A stretch of 38,491 bases of DNA. Source: Multiplicimicrobium sp043718225 (lineage in GTDB: Bacteria; Omnitrophota; Omnitrophia; Omnitrophales; Aquincolibacteriaceae). The position numbers were made by a program, and so were the translations under genes. The first letter of the stretch is position 1. The number at the start of each line of letters is the position of its first letter. The stretch covers positions 1 to 38,491 of the forward strand of contig JAYSWD010000129.1 in NCBI GenBank assembly GCA_043718225.1. The letters run 5' to 3'. The notes under the pieces are model-generated. The model was not told the DNA's origin, searched no databases, and was given only the letters and a program-made list of their open reading frames with translations. This document shows positions 13,324 through 21,220 of the stretch, piece after piece.

Positions 13324-16176
13324 GTGTCTGACCCAAACCGTTTTTTAAACCGTCTTCGCCTGCGTAATCTTCTTATCCCTCAAAAGCTTGGGCTGATCAT
13401 CGCTATTTTTTCGATCATCATCTGCACCCTGCTTTCCGTTAGCCTTTTTGGAATGAGCGTGCTTTCCGACGTCCGCGCGTATGTCGCCGGCGAAGGCATT
13501 TGGTCCAAATCTCAAAAAGAAGCCGTTTACGCGCTGATGCGTTATGTTATTTTTAACAAAGAAAAGGACTATCAGGAATATGTGAAATACTTGAAAGTTC
13601 CTTTGGGTGACCGCAAGGCGTTGATTGAGCTCGCAAAACCTGATACCGATTACCGCATCGTGGATGCCGCGTTCGTTGAAGGCCAAAATCATCCGCGCGA
13701 TGTCCGCAGTATGGGATATTTGTTTAAACGGTTTTATTTCATTTCTTATATTCGCGACGCCATTGAAGCTTGGAGCGCGGCGGATAAACTGTTGGATGAT
13801 TTAATGCGCACAGGTGAAGAGGTGCGGAGCTATGTCCTGTCCGGAAATATCACCGAAGCGGAAACAAATAAATTTTTGGAGCGCATCGACGCGGTTAATA
13901 ATAAGTTGGCGCCACTTGAAGACTCGTTTTCTTACCGCTTGGGCGAAGGCGCGCGCTGGCTGAAAAATCTTTTGATATGCGTCATGTTTGGCGTGGCGGG
14001 CATTTTGTTGATTATCGGAATTATCATTGCCAAATTTATCGCGCGGCGGCTTATTCGTGAAATTTACCAGCTCAGAAGCGTTGCCGCAAAAATCGCCGAA
14101 GGAGATTACAGCCAGCAGATCGAAAATCGCACATTGGATGAAGTCGGAGATCTGGCCCGCAGTCTTCAACAAATGGCCCTTCAGCGTGAGCGCGCGGAAA
14201 GAGCAAAAGACGAATTTTTCGCGACCGTTTCGCATGAATTGCGCACGCCACTAACGCTTGTTCTCACGCCTCTTGAATCGCTTTTAATGGGCGAGTACGG
14301 CGTTTTACCCGAACCGGCACGGAGGATCCTGCAAACGATGCATAATAACGCGACGCGTCTGCTTCAGATGGTGACGGGGCTGCTTGATTTTTCAAAATTT
14401 GAAGCCGGTCGCATGGAAGTCAAGCGCGAGGAAACCGATGTGGCCGCTGTCACGAAGTCGATTATGGATGATTTTGCGGCGATCATGAGCCAGAAAAAAA
14501 TAAAAAGCGATTTAAAAACTACCCCGCCTGTAATGAATGTTTTGATGGACCGTTATTTGTATGAACGGATTTTATTCAATCTGCTTTCCAACGCGGTCAA
14601 ATTTACGGCCGAAGGGGGTGTGATTTCCATATCGCTTGAATGGCTTGACGGAAATTTACGGTTGTCGGTTTCGGATACGGGCATCGGAATATCGGAAGAA
14701 AATCAAAAACATTTATTTGAAAAATTTAAACAGCTTGAAGGAGTGGCAACTCGGCGGTTTGAAGGCACGGGGCTCGGGCTCGCGCTGGTTAGAGAGTTTG
14801 CCGAGCTTTTGGGCGGACGGGTTTTAGTTCAAAGTGAACCCGGAAAAGGATCTACATTTACGGTGGAATGTCTGGCGCCGCCCGCGGCTTCAGGGGTAAA
14901 AACGGAAAGCTTGCGGCCGAAAAGGAAGCTGGTCCAGCAATACGGGATTGACACAAGCCTTCCGCTGGTTTCCGATATAGAAAAAAATAAAAATTTGCCC
15001 AAACTTCTGATTGCCGAAGATAACGCCGAATTAGCTTCTTATTTAGCCCGACAAATGGATGATATCGCGCAGCTTAAAATCGCGAAGGACGGCGAGGAAG
15101 CGCTTAAGATCGCCAAAGAATGGCTACCCGACCTAATTCTTTCGGACGTGATGATGCCGAAACTGGACGGCATCAGCCTTTGCCGCGCTATTAAAAGCCA
15201 TCCGCAAACAATGCATATTCCTCTTATTTTGCTGACGGCTTTAACGCATCGCGCCGCGCTTCTCAAAGGCTGGGAAGCCTGTGCGGACGAGTATTTGTTT
15301 AAGCCGTTTCATCCCACCGAGCTTTTAACGCGCGTGAAATCGGTGCTTGAAAACTGCAGAGAACGCCGACGAACGCAAACCGCGCTCAAAGAATCGCATG
15401 ATCAGCTGGAAGTGAAAGTCCGTGAAAGAACGGGAGAACTGGTTGAGGCGAATAAACGTTTAAAAGAATTGGATGAATTAAAAAACCAGTTCATTTTAAC
15501 CGCGTCGCATGAACTGAGAACTCCGCTGACATCGATCAAAGGCTATCTTGAAATGGTTCTTGATGGTGAGGCCGGTGCGCTTAACAATGAGCAGAAAGAG
15601 TTTCTGGGGTATGTAAAAGGTTCTACCGACCGTTTGCAGCGCTTGCTGCGCGAGCTTTTAGACATTTCAAAGATTGAATCCGGCAGAGTCCCCATGCAGC
15701 GGAAGCTTACCGACGTCCGGGTTTTAATCCAGGATGAACACGCGCTTTTTACGGCGCAGGCCCGGGAGAAACAAACCCTGATTTTAATGGATGTTGACCA
15801 GGCGCTAAACTCCGTTTATTGTGATCCAGATAAAATTCGTGAAGTATTAGATAATTTACTCAGTAATGCCATAAAATATACCCCGCCGCAGGGGCAAATT
15901 AAAATTTTCGCGCGAAATGACGGCCAAGGCGTCCTGATCGGAGTGCAGGATAACGGCATCGGAATCAAAGAAAAGGATCAGCGCCTGATTTTCGAGCCTT
16001 TTCAGCAGCTTGTAAAAAACTCAACCGTGGGCTCCGAAGAAAGCACGGGCTTGGGATTAACACTGGTCGAAAAAATAGTTAACGCGCACGGCGGGCAGGT
16101 TCAAGTGCAAAGCGAAGAAGGCAAAGGTGCTCTTTTTAAGGTCATCCTGCCTTTTGATCTTGAGAAAAAAAGTTAA
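13324..16176 (+). CDS. Hybrid sensor kinase with two complete kinase cores flanking a receiver
   Basis: The protein has 950 residues from a GTG that has GGAGG ten bases upstream; a TTG at 13261 and an ATG at 13300 are in frame but have poorer signals. Order: membrane helix (about 17-48), an extracytoplasmic helical sensor (about 50-212), a second helix (about 214-240), HAMP, HisKA with H304 (ATVSHELRTPL), an ATPase domain (SDTGIGI, GTGLGL), a receiver with D608 (LILSDVMMPKLDG) and K660, a coiled coil, then a second HisKA with H729 (TASHELRTPL) and a second ATPase domain (NLLSNAIKY, DNGIGI, STGLGL). All catalytic boxes look intact in both cores. It lies 22 bases before an NtrC-type regulator, the obvious final target. 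Confidence 0.93.
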   Translation: MSDPNRFLNRLRLRNLLIPQKLGLIIAIFSIIICTLLSVSLFGMSVLSDVRAYVAGEGIWSKSQKEAVYALMRYVIFNKEKDYQEYVKYLKVPLGDRKALIELAKPDTDYRIVDAAFVEGQNHPRDVRSMGYLFKRFYFISYIRDAIEAWSAADKLLDDLMRTGEEVRSYVLSGNITEAETNKFLERIDAVNNKLAPLEDSFSYRLGEGARWLKNLLICVMFGVAGILLIIGIIIAKFIARRLIREIYQLRSVAAKIAEGDYSQQIENRTLDEVGDLARSLQQMALQRERAERAKDEFFATVSHELRTPLTLVLTPLESLLMGEYGVLPEPARRILQTMHNNATRLLQMVTGLLDFSKFEAGRMEVKREETDVAAVTKSIMDDFAAIMSQKKIKSDLKTTPPVMNVLMDRYLYERILFNLLSNAVKFTAEGGVISISLEWLDGNLRLSVSDTGIGISEENQKHLFEKFKQLEGVATRRFEGTGLGLALVREFAELLGGRVLVQSEPGKGSTFTVECLAPPAASGVKTESLRPKRKLVQQYGIDTSLPLVSDIEKNKNLPKLLIAEDNAELASYLARQMDDIAQLKIAKDGEEALKIAKEWLPDLILSDVMMPKLDGISLCRAIKSHPQTMHIPLILLTALTHRAALLKGWEACADEYLFKPFHPTELLTRVKSVLENCRERRRTQTALKESHDQLEVKVRERTGELVEANKRLKELDELKNQFILTASHELRTPLTSIKGYLEMVLDGEAGALNNEQKEFLGYVKGSTDRLQRLLRELLDISKIESGRVPMQRKLTDVRVLIQDEHALFTAQAREKQTLILMDVDQALNSVYCDPDKIREVLDNLLSNAIKYTPPQGQIKIFARNDGQGVLIGVQDNGIGIKEKDQRLIFEPFQQLVKNSTVGSEESTGLGLTLVEKIVNAHGGQVQVQSEEGKGALFKVILPFDLEKKS

Positions 16177-16198
16177 CCCACGGAACCGAGTTTAAATT

Positions 16199-17557
16199 AT
16201 GAATAAGACAGTCCTCGTTGTGGATGATGACGCCAAAATCGCGAACCTTATTTCAGTTCGATTAAAAAAACAAGGTTATCTGCCTTCCATTGTCGGAGAC
16301 GGAAACGGCGCGATCGAATGGGTCGGCAGAAATGAGCCGGCGTTGATTATGCTCGATGTCCGCCTTCCCGATATCAGCGGCGTGGAGGTGCTGAGAGAGA
16401 TCATCAAAAAACGGCCGGATGTTTCCGTCATTATGATCAGCGCGCATGCCGATATTCAAAACGCGGTGGAGTGCATTAAGATCGGGGCGCTCGACTTTCT
16501 TGAAAAACCTTTTGAATTTCCCATTTTCGATGCAAAAGTAAATTTGGTTTTTCAGCAGCTTGGTTTAAAAGAAGAAGTTGCCACATTGAAACAGGAATTG
16601 GGCATTACCTACAAAGATAAAAGCCTCGTCGGGAAAAGCCCCGGAATGATCAAGGTTTTTCAATCCATTAATCTGGCGGCAAAAAGCGATGTGAGCGTGT
16701 TGATTCACGGAGAAAGCGGGACCGGCAAAGAGCTGGTCGCAAGAGCGATCCATTTTAACGGAACTCAGAAACAAGGGCCTTTCATGGCGGTTAATTGTGG
16801 GGCGATTCCTGAAAATCTGCTGGAAAGCGAATTGTTCGGGCATGAAAAGGGATCTTTTACGGGGGCGGTGGGGCGCAAGCTGGGCAAATTTGAAGAAGCA
16901 CAAAACGGGACCATCTTTTTGGATGAAATCGGCGAAATGCCGACTTCATTGCAGGTTAAACTTCTACGCGTATTGCAGGAAAGAGAGATCGTGCGCGTCG
17001 GGGGGGTCACTTCAATTCCGATCAATGCCCGTTTTATAACGGCGACAAACCGTGATTTAAAAAAACTGGTTCAGGAAGGAAAATTTCGCGAAGACCTTTA
17101 TTACCGCATCAACGTCTTTCCGATTCGTTTGCCCGCGTTGCGTGAAAGAAAAGAAGATATCTCCGAGCTCTTTCTGCATTTTGTTAAGCGCCACCGTGAA
17201 GGCAAAGCCTCGATTAAAACAGATGAGGGCGCGCTGAGAAAGCTGAAAGAATATAATTGGCCGGGAAACATCCGCGAACTTGAGAATTTTATCGCGCGCC
17301 TCTTGCTATTATTGGGCGAAAAAAATCATATTACCGAAAAAGATATTCATACAATGGATGGCTTAAGTAATTCCGCTATTTCCGAAAACTCCGAGGCTCC
17401 TAAGGAACGGGCGCAGGTGATGGGCGAAACCGAACGCGCGATTCTCGAAAAAGCGCTTCAAGACGCCAATGGAAATATAGCCAAAGCATCCAAATTTGTT
17501 CAAATGAGCCGGGACTCCTTTTACCGGAAAATGAAAAAGTATTCCATCATACGATAA
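16199..17557 (+). CDS. NtrC-family sigma-54-dependent response regulator
   Basis: This 452-residue protein joins three domains. The receiver (1-120) has D53 and K103. The AAA+ domain (about 142-375) has Walker A GESGTGKE (171-178), the sigma-54 contact loop as GSFTGA (218-223, where GAFTGA is usual) and Walker B IFLDEIGE (239-246). The C-terminal Fis-type helix-turn-helix (about 415-452) contains NIAKASKFVQMSRDSFYRK. It activates transcription with sigma-54 RNA polymerase. It is co-directional with the hybrid kinase, 22 bases downstream, and is very probably its output. A loose sigma-54-like GG element (TTGGCACGGG at 17749) precedes the next gene, but its -12 half is poor. Confidence 0.95.
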   Translation: MNKTVLVVDDDAKIANLISVRLKKQGYLPSIVGDGNGAIEWVGRNEPALIMLDVRLPDISGVEVLREIIKKRPDVSVIMISAHADIQNAVECIKIGALDFLEKPFEFPIFDAKVNLVFQQLGLKEEVATLKQELGITYKDKSLVGKSPGMIKVFQSINLAAKSDVSVLIHGESGTGKELVARAIHFNGTQKQGPFMAVNCGAIPENLLESELFGHEKGSFTGAVGRKLGKFEEAQNGTIFLDEIGEMPTSLQVKLLRVLQEREIVRVGGVTSIPINARFITATNRDLKKLVQEGKFREDLYYRINVFPIRLPALRERKEDISELFLHFVKRHREGKASIKTDEGALRKLKEYNWPGNIRELENFIARLLLLLGEKNHITEKDIHTMDGLSNSAISENSEAPKERAQVMGETERAILEKALQDANGNIAKASKFVQMSRDSFYRKMKKYSIIR

Positions 17558-17810
17558 AGTTCCCTAGCCGGGTTCCATGCAATCCGCGCGGCCTTGTTCC
17601 AATTCTGCCAATCCTGCCTTTAACTAATTTATTTTCAAGCCAACCTTAGTCTGACATCTGCAAAAAAAGTGTCAGATTATTCGGACATTCTTGCCTAATT
17701 TTTAATTTGAATTTTTTCTAAGTCGTTTATTTATAACGTTATGTAGCTTTGGCACGGGCGGTGGATATAGAAAAGCAAGAAACGGAATTTTACACGGAGG
17801 AAACTTATTT

Positions 17811-18158
17811 ATGAAAGCAAACAATTACGATCAAAAGCAGAAGCAAAATAATCATGCCGGTGCTCAGAAAACTGAAAATACGAACGCATGCACATACTCT
17901 CAGGGAACTCCTCAGCAGGCAGTGAAAAACAAGAAAAATGAAAAAGACGCAGTATCCCGTGAAGATTGGGAAGGCGGCGGTTCCCGTCCCGCGCAAGAAG
18001 AAAAAATAAACGCAAAATCTGGGGTGGCTGAACAAGAACCGGATGAGATCAAAGAAGACATTGACGAAGAGACTGATTTCGAAAAAAACAACAATGACGG
18101 CGAAAAAGATGAAAGCGACAAGGAAAATGAATCGGGAAAGTGGCGCCGAACGGCTTAA
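17811..18158 (+). CDS. Highly charged, intrinsically disordered protein
   Basis: This 115-residue protein has almost no hydrophobic residues. It is rich in Gln, Asn, Lys, Glu and Asp; the first half is basic and polar and the second half is acidic (EPDEIKEDIDEETDFEKNN). No domain is recognised and the protein should be disordered, like desiccation- or stress-protective hydrophilins. The ATG is preceded by GGAGG with ten bases of spacing, so it is probably translated. The upstream 253-base gap contains the palindrome ATAACGTTAT (17733-17742) and a TTGGCACGGG string. The gene opens the small stress-gene cluster and directly follows the NtrC regulator. Confidence 0.7.
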   Translation: MKANNYDQKQKQNNHAGAQKTENTNACTYSQGTPQQAVKNKKNEKDAVSREDWEGGGSRPAQEEKINAKSGVAEQEPDEIKEDIDEETDFEKNNNDGEKDESDKENESGKWRRTA

Positions 18159-18213
18159 ACATTCCGCCCGCGCGGATTTTTAGCGTGCCATCGGGCGTTT
18201 TTAGGAGAAGGTT

Positions 18214-18603
18214 ATGAATGAACGGATTTTAGTCATTGAGAACAGCGGACCGGCTTATCAGGTTTTGAAGAAAAAGCTGGTGAAAAAAGGTTGTGTTGTT
18301 TTATTGGCTCAAAATGAAAAAGAGTTTTGGGAACACGCGTTCGGATCCGGCGTCGAACTGGTTCTTTTCGATATTTGTCTTAAAAGCAAATTAGGGCCGG
18401 ACGCATATTGCGTGCTTCTGGATTTCCAACAAAGCCGGAGAATTCCCGTCATTTTTCAAACCGGCTTAACCGAACAGGCAGAGCAATCTGCGGTGCTGTA
18501 TGACGAAAATTATGTTTATTTCCCGGAGCCGGTTTGTTTTGAACGTCTCTATGTGGAAATTCAAAAATTACTCAATCAAAGGCAGGTTGCCTATGCCGCT
18601 TAG
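18214..18603 (+). CDS. Degenerate receiver (pseudo-receiver) protein
   Basis: This 129-residue protein has the receiver fold pattern (ILVIEN, LVLFDICL, IPVIFQTG, YFPEPVCF). The phosphorylation aspartate D53 and switch T83 are present, but the invariant lysine is replaced by E105 (PEP instead of xKP) and the acidic pocket is E9-N10 instead of a D/E-D pair. Normal phosphorylation is therefore doubtful. Residues 32-38 (AQNEKEF) are identical to residues 31-37 of the next gene, so the two arose by duplication. The start has AGGAGAAGG upstream. It may act as a decoy or constitutive partner of the intact receiver 12 bases downstream. Confidence 0.8.
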   Translation: MNERILVIENSGPAYQVLKKKLVKKGCVVLLAQNEKEFWEHAFGSGVELVLFDICLKSKLGPDAYCVLLDFQQSRRIPVIFQTGLTEQAEQSAVLYDENYVYFPEPVCFERLYVEIQKLLNQRQVAYAA

Positions 18604-18614
18604 GGAGGAAAACC

Positions 18615-19037
18615 GTGAAAAAGATTTTGGTGGTAGACGATGAATGGGCGATTCTGGAATTGCTGCGGATTAAACTCGCGAAAAAGGGGTTTGATGTGAT
18701 CGTCGCGCAAAATGAAAAAGAATTTACAGGGCAGATTTTTGAAAATAAACCGGACTTAATTATTTTAGATATTTGGCTCGGCAATGAAGGCGGCGGCACA
18801 AAACTTTACGATTCGGCGCTTGACGGCGGTTTTGATCCGGATGTACCGGTTATTTTCATGAGCGCGCTTGTGAAAGAAGGCACGCCCCCGAAAAGAGCTT
18901 CGCAGGGCGGGCGTTTCGCTCTTTACGGCAAGCCGTTCGATTTCGATTTAATGCTGGAAGATATTTATTGTTTAACAGGTTCACTTCAATCAGGCGAGGA
19001 CGAAAAAAAACAGGATTCTGAACAGCTGAGAATTTAA
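18615..19037 (+). CDS. Single-domain response regulator (intact)
   Basis: This 140-residue receiver has the pocket D8-D9, phospho-acceptor D52 (LIILDIWLG), switch S83 and K106 (GKPFDFD). The final 15 residues are polar (GEDEKKQDSEQL). It starts at GTG with GGGAGG six bases upstream, 12 bases after the pseudo-receiver gene with which it shares the AQNEKEF block. It also shares D-I-x-L-G and VIFxSALV/I with the receiver at 12838, making a family of three in this window. No output domain is present, so it must act by protein contact. Confidence 0.9.
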   Translation: MKKILVVDDEWAILELLRIKLAKKGFDVIVAQNEKEFTGQIFENKPDLIILDIWLGNEGGGTKLYDSALDGGFDPDVPVIFMSALVKEGTPPKRASQGGRFALYGKPFDFDLMLEDIYCLTGSLQSGEDEKKQDSEQLRI

Positions 19038-19056
19038 GCATAGAAAGGGTAAGACC

Positions 19057-19410
19057 ATGAAAAGTACGAATATTTTCAAAATTTTTATTTTGGCTTTCGG
19101 TTTTCTTTCGCTGAGCCCCGGAGTGTATGCGGAAGTTATTCAGGCGGAAGTGACGGAGGTTGACCTGACTACGCATTCTCTGAAAGTACTCAGGTCCGAC
19201 GATAAAAAGTCAGGTCCGATTCAAATTCTGGCGGAAAAGGAGACGCGATTCGAGGGGCTGCAGGGCTTACAGGATTTAAGAGTCGGCGATGAAGTACGGG
19301 CAGATCTCTCAAAAAAAGCTGGAGAGAACACCTGGCTGGTTAAAAGCATACAGCTCTATAAAGTTCATCTTCTGACTGAAGCTGAAGTGAAAGCTGATGC
19401 GAATAGTTAA
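19057..19410 (+). CDS. Small periplasmic protein, DUF5666-like
   Basis: This 117-residue protein has a Sec signal peptide (residues 1-25, ending SPGVYA). The mature part is a small beta-rich domain: VIQAEVTEVDLTTHSLKVL, ILAEKETRF, LRVGDEVRADL, NTWLVKSIQLY. The pattern of a strand that defines a relation, then an A/VxxxT strand, then VGDxVxA resembles OB-like DUF5666 domains in exported proteins. The function is unknown. It starts at an ATG with AAAGGG upstream, in line with a series of small envelope genes. Confidence 0.65.
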   Translation: MKSTNIFKIFILAFGFLSLSPGVYAEVIQAEVTEVDLTTHSLKVLRSDDKKSGPIQILAEKETRFEGLQGLQDLRVGDEVRADLSKKAGENTWLVKSIQLYKVHLLTEAEVKADANS

Positions 19411-19433
19411 GTTAAAAAAACAAGGGGGGAAAA

Positions 19434-19709
19434 ATGAACCATTCAAAAGCAAATTCTGAAAAAAGAGCGGGCTTTTTGGCGGTGCTTGTCTTTTTTATTT
19501 CGCTGAATGTCATGAGCGGCTGCGCAAGAGATTCTAAGACTATCCGCACAGACACAGTTAACGGCACGCCCACTCAAACCGTGGTCGTCGAGGAACACAC
19601 AACCGATACGCGCGACCGCGGAGTTTTAGGCAGTACCTTTCATGTTATCGGCGAGATTTTGGCTTTCCCGTTTGAAGTAATCGCGGGCGCGTTCCGGTTC
19701 ATTTTTTAA
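19434..19709 (+). CDS. Small lipoprotein with hydrophobic tail
   Basis: This 91-residue protein has a basic start, a hydrophobic stretch and a lipobox ending at C30 (VMSGC), so it is likely lipid-anchored. The middle is Thr/Val-rich and polar (TDTVNGTPTQTVVVEEHTT). The C-terminal 30 residues are hydrophobic (ILAFPFEVIAGAFRFIF) and may insert into a membrane. A strong GGGGGG ribosome site lies before the ATG. No family is recognised. It sits in the envelope and stress small-gene cluster. Confidence 0.7.
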   Translation: MNHSKANSEKRAGFLAVLVFFISLNVMSGCARDSKTIRTDTVNGTPTQTVVVEEHTTDTRDRGVLGSTFHVIGEILAFPFEVIAGAFRFIF

Positions 19710-19730
19710 CAGTCAACAATAGGAGTCGCT

Positions 19731-19964
19731 ATGAAAACGTACGCATGTTTAGGCCTATTGATCGCGGCCATGGCTTTTTCAGGATGCAGCGGAGCTTTTT
19801 GGGGAGGCGGCGCGGCAGGAGCAGCCGGCGGCGCGGCGGGATACGAAGTAAATTCAAAAGTTCAGATGGATCGGTTGAATAAAGATCTCGCCGCCGGAAG
19901 AATCAATCAGCAGGAGTATGACATCCGCAAAGATCAGCTCCGGCGCGGGTCCGTCGTTTATTGA
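19731..19964 (+). CDS. Glycine-zipper lipoprotein with SHOCT-like tail
   Basis: This 77-residue protein has a lipobox ending at C19 (FSGC) and a Gly/Ala-rich zipper (WGGGAAGAAGGAAGYE), a common membrane-packing motif in stress lipoproteins. The C-terminal helix pair (MDRLNKDLAAGRINQQEYD) resembles a SHOCT domain, in which LxxLxxxGxIxxxEYxxxK is typical. AGGAG lies six bases before the ATG. It probably resides in the envelope and its function is unknown. Confidence 0.75.
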   Translation: MKTYACLGLLIAAMAFSGCSGAFWGGGAAGAAGGAAGYEVNSKVQMDRLNKDLAAGRINQQEYDIRKDQLRRGSVVY

Positions 19965-20006
19965 TTCTCAAAAAAACAACAGGAATTGAGGCAAGGGGGG
20001 TTAATT

Positions 20007-20183
20007 ATGTTGAACTGGGCAATTAGTTTTTTGGTTATCGCTTTAATCGCCGCAGTTTTAGGTTTTGGCGGCATCGCGTCCACAGCCGTGGATATGGCGA
20101 AAGTCGTGTTCGTAGTCTTTTTGGTGCTGGCGCTGATCTCAGGTTTGATCAGTTTGTTTAGCGGCAAGGGTACAAGAGCCTAA
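20007..20183 (+). CDS. DUF1328 (YtjA-like) small membrane protein
   Basis: This 58-residue protein has two membrane helices. The sequence LNWAISFLVIALIAAVLGF, then GGIAST and AKVVFVVFLVLAL, is the standard DUF1328 pattern. These proteins occur widely in stress-induced operons. The ATG at 20007 has AAGGGGGG six bases upstream and matches the usual N-terminus ML; an earlier in-frame start at 19986 would add unrelated residues. Neighbours include other stress-type membrane proteins. Confidence 0.9.
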   Translation: MLNWAISFLVIALIAAVLGFGGIASTAVDMAKVVFVVFLVLALISGLISLFSGKGTRA

Positions 20184-20223
20184 ATGAAACATAAACACAT
20201 CACCTAAAGTTAAGGAGGCAGTT

Positions 20224-20565
20224 ATGCAGACACATGCCAAAGCGCACGAAAAGAAAGACAAAATCAACGAAGCTTTGGAGCTTCTGAATGATGCGGCGAA
20301 AGAAAAAAAAGACGAAGTGTTTGAGGTGATTAACACCAAATATGGGCATGTGCGGGAAATGTTTTCGGGCGCCGCTGAGAATGGCCAGGCTCTCGCGGCG
20401 CAAGCCCGCAAGCAACTGTCAAACCGGCTGCAAGTGGAAAGCAGAAAAATAAAGCTAGCGGCCGGAGCGTTCGATAAAAAAGTTCACAAAAATCCGTGGA
20501 CCTACTTAGGAGGCGCCGCATTGGGATCCCTGTGTGTGGGGTTGCTGCTTGCGCGTAAAAAATGA
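20224..20565 (+). CDS. DUF883 (YqjD/ElaB-like) tail-anchored protein, paralogue 1
   Basis: This 113-residue protein has a long amphipathic helical body rich in Lys, Glu and Ala, then a conserved NPWTYLGGAALG segment leading into one membrane helix and a terminal RKK. This is the DUF883 plan: E. coli YqjD is an inner-membrane protein that binds stationary-phase ribosomes. AAGGAGG precedes the ATG. It is highly similar to the gene at 21221, and its stop overlaps the next small ORF by four bases. Confidence 0.9.
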   Translation: MQTHAKAHEKKDKINEALELLNDAAKEKKDEVFEVINTKYGHVREMFSGAAENGQALAAQARKQLSNRLQVESRKIKLAAGAFDKKVHKNPWTYLGGAALGSLCVGLLLARKK

Positions 20566-20693
20566 CCATGACGTTGACTTGCATTGTTGCCGTGCTTGTC
20601 GACTTTGCTTTTTTAGCATGGCTTAGTAGCGGCTTTGCTTTAGACGAATCTGAGCATTTATTGAGCGATGAGGCGGACGAGAGCGTTTTATGA
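20562..20693 (+). CDS. 43-residue ORF coupled to DUF883 paralogue 1
   Basis: The ATG overlaps the upstream stop in an ATGA, and a 43-codon frame follows. It encodes one hydrophobic segment (LTCIVAVLVDFAFLAWLSSGFAL) and an acidic tail (DESEHLLSDEADESVL). It resembles no family known to me. The overlap at both ends (ATGA again at 20690) supports coupled translation, but no independent ribosome site is seen. Confidence 0.45.
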   Translation: MTMTLTCIVAVLVDFAFLAWLSSGFALDESEHLLSDEADESVL

Positions 20694-20752
20694 AACCGGA
20701 ACTCGAATGTGTTTCAGCCTTTTTAAAAGGCGAGTGGGCTGTCGGATTTTGA
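20690..20752 (+). CDS. 20-residue ORF in an ATGA chain (doubtful)
   Basis: This frame starts within the stop of the preceding small ORF and ends at a TGA 19 bases before the next ATG. Its sequence (MKPELECVSAFLKGEWAVGF) shows no motif. A GCCTTTTTAAAAGGC palindrome (20717-20731) lies inside. It may be only a spacer between genes. Confidence 0.2.
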   Translation: MKPELECVSAFLKGEWAVGF

Positions 20753-20771
20753 AACAAAAAAGGAAGGGTTT

Positions 20772-20897
20772 ATGAATAAAATCGTAAAAAATTCACAAGG
20801 GGAGAGAGGCGGGTTAAAAGGCGGACTTTTATTGTGGCTGATCGGAGTGCCTCTTCCTCTTATTCTTTTATTCTCGCTCCTGCGGGGCTGCGCCTGA
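20772..20897 (+). CDS. 41-residue small membrane protein
   Basis: An ATG with AGGAAGG upstream opens a 41-codon frame encoding a short Gly/Lys-rich start and one membrane helix, LLLWLIGVPLPLILLFSLL, ending RGCA. The GVPxPxxxL helix with a final RGC is, from memory, a recurring pattern of unnamed conserved small proteins in stress clusters of several phyla. It is too short for many gene finders. Function unknown. Confidence 0.65.
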   Translation: MNKIVKNSQGERGGLKGGLLLWLIGVPLPLILLFSLLRGCA

Positions 20898-20926
20898 AAA
20901 AGGTCTGGGATTTTTAAAGAGGTACT

Positions 20927-21097
20927 ATGTTCGGTGTAATCGGAGCGCTTGTTCTGCTTTTGGATTTTTTTGTGATTGTAGATTGTTTGCAGTCCCCCAT
21001 GAGCGCGGGCAGCAAATGTCTTTGGATTCTGCTCGTACTAGCACTGCCATTGTTCGGCATGCTGCTTTATTTTTTGCTGGCGAGAAGGCCAATTTGA
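20927..21097 (+). CDS. PLDc_N-type two-helix membrane protein
   Basis: This 56-residue protein has two membrane helices joined by a short loop. The sequence VDCLQSPMSAGSKCLWILL then LPLFGMLLYFLLARRP follows the PLDc_N pattern (phospholipase D N-terminal helices, also found as free-standing small proteins). It has no catalytic HKD motif. AAAGAGG lies before the ATG. It is the last gene before a 123-base gap with a candidate regulatory motif. Confidence 0.75.
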   Translation: MFGVIGALVLLLDFFVIVDCLQSPMSAGSKCLWILLVLALPLFGMLLYFLLARRPI

Positions 21098-21111
21098 TGT
21101 GCATCTTCGGC

Positions 21112-21128
21112 TAGGGTAAACCCCTATA
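21112..21128 (+). promoter_or_regulatory. Candidate shared motif before the second DUF883 gene
   Basis: TAGGGTAAACCCCTATA at this site matches TAGGCGAACCCCTATA at 1901-1916 before kaiC, with one extra base and two changes. It contains the palindrome GGGTAAACCC (21114-21123), also found at 9269-9278. The start codon is about 93 bases downstream. It probably marks a new transcription unit (21221-22701). Confidence 0.3.
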
Positions 21129-21220
21129 TTAAAGAACGAGATTCAATTCTATGATGAAGCTATAAATAAGTTCCTGGTAATAAATTAAAGGCGCCTCTAC
21201 CCATTAACAAAGGAAATACA

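Noticed and set aside
17745..17770. Possible sigma-54 promoter (TTGGCACGGG)
   Set aside because: The -24 half is good, but the -12 half lacks the GC needed at the right spacing (GG-N10-GG instead of GG-N10-GC), so it is mentioned only as a weak hint.
18856..19176. 106-residue ORF on the minus strand
   Set aside because: It is a shadow of the receiver and periplasmic protein genes, which have good ribosome sites and clear folds.
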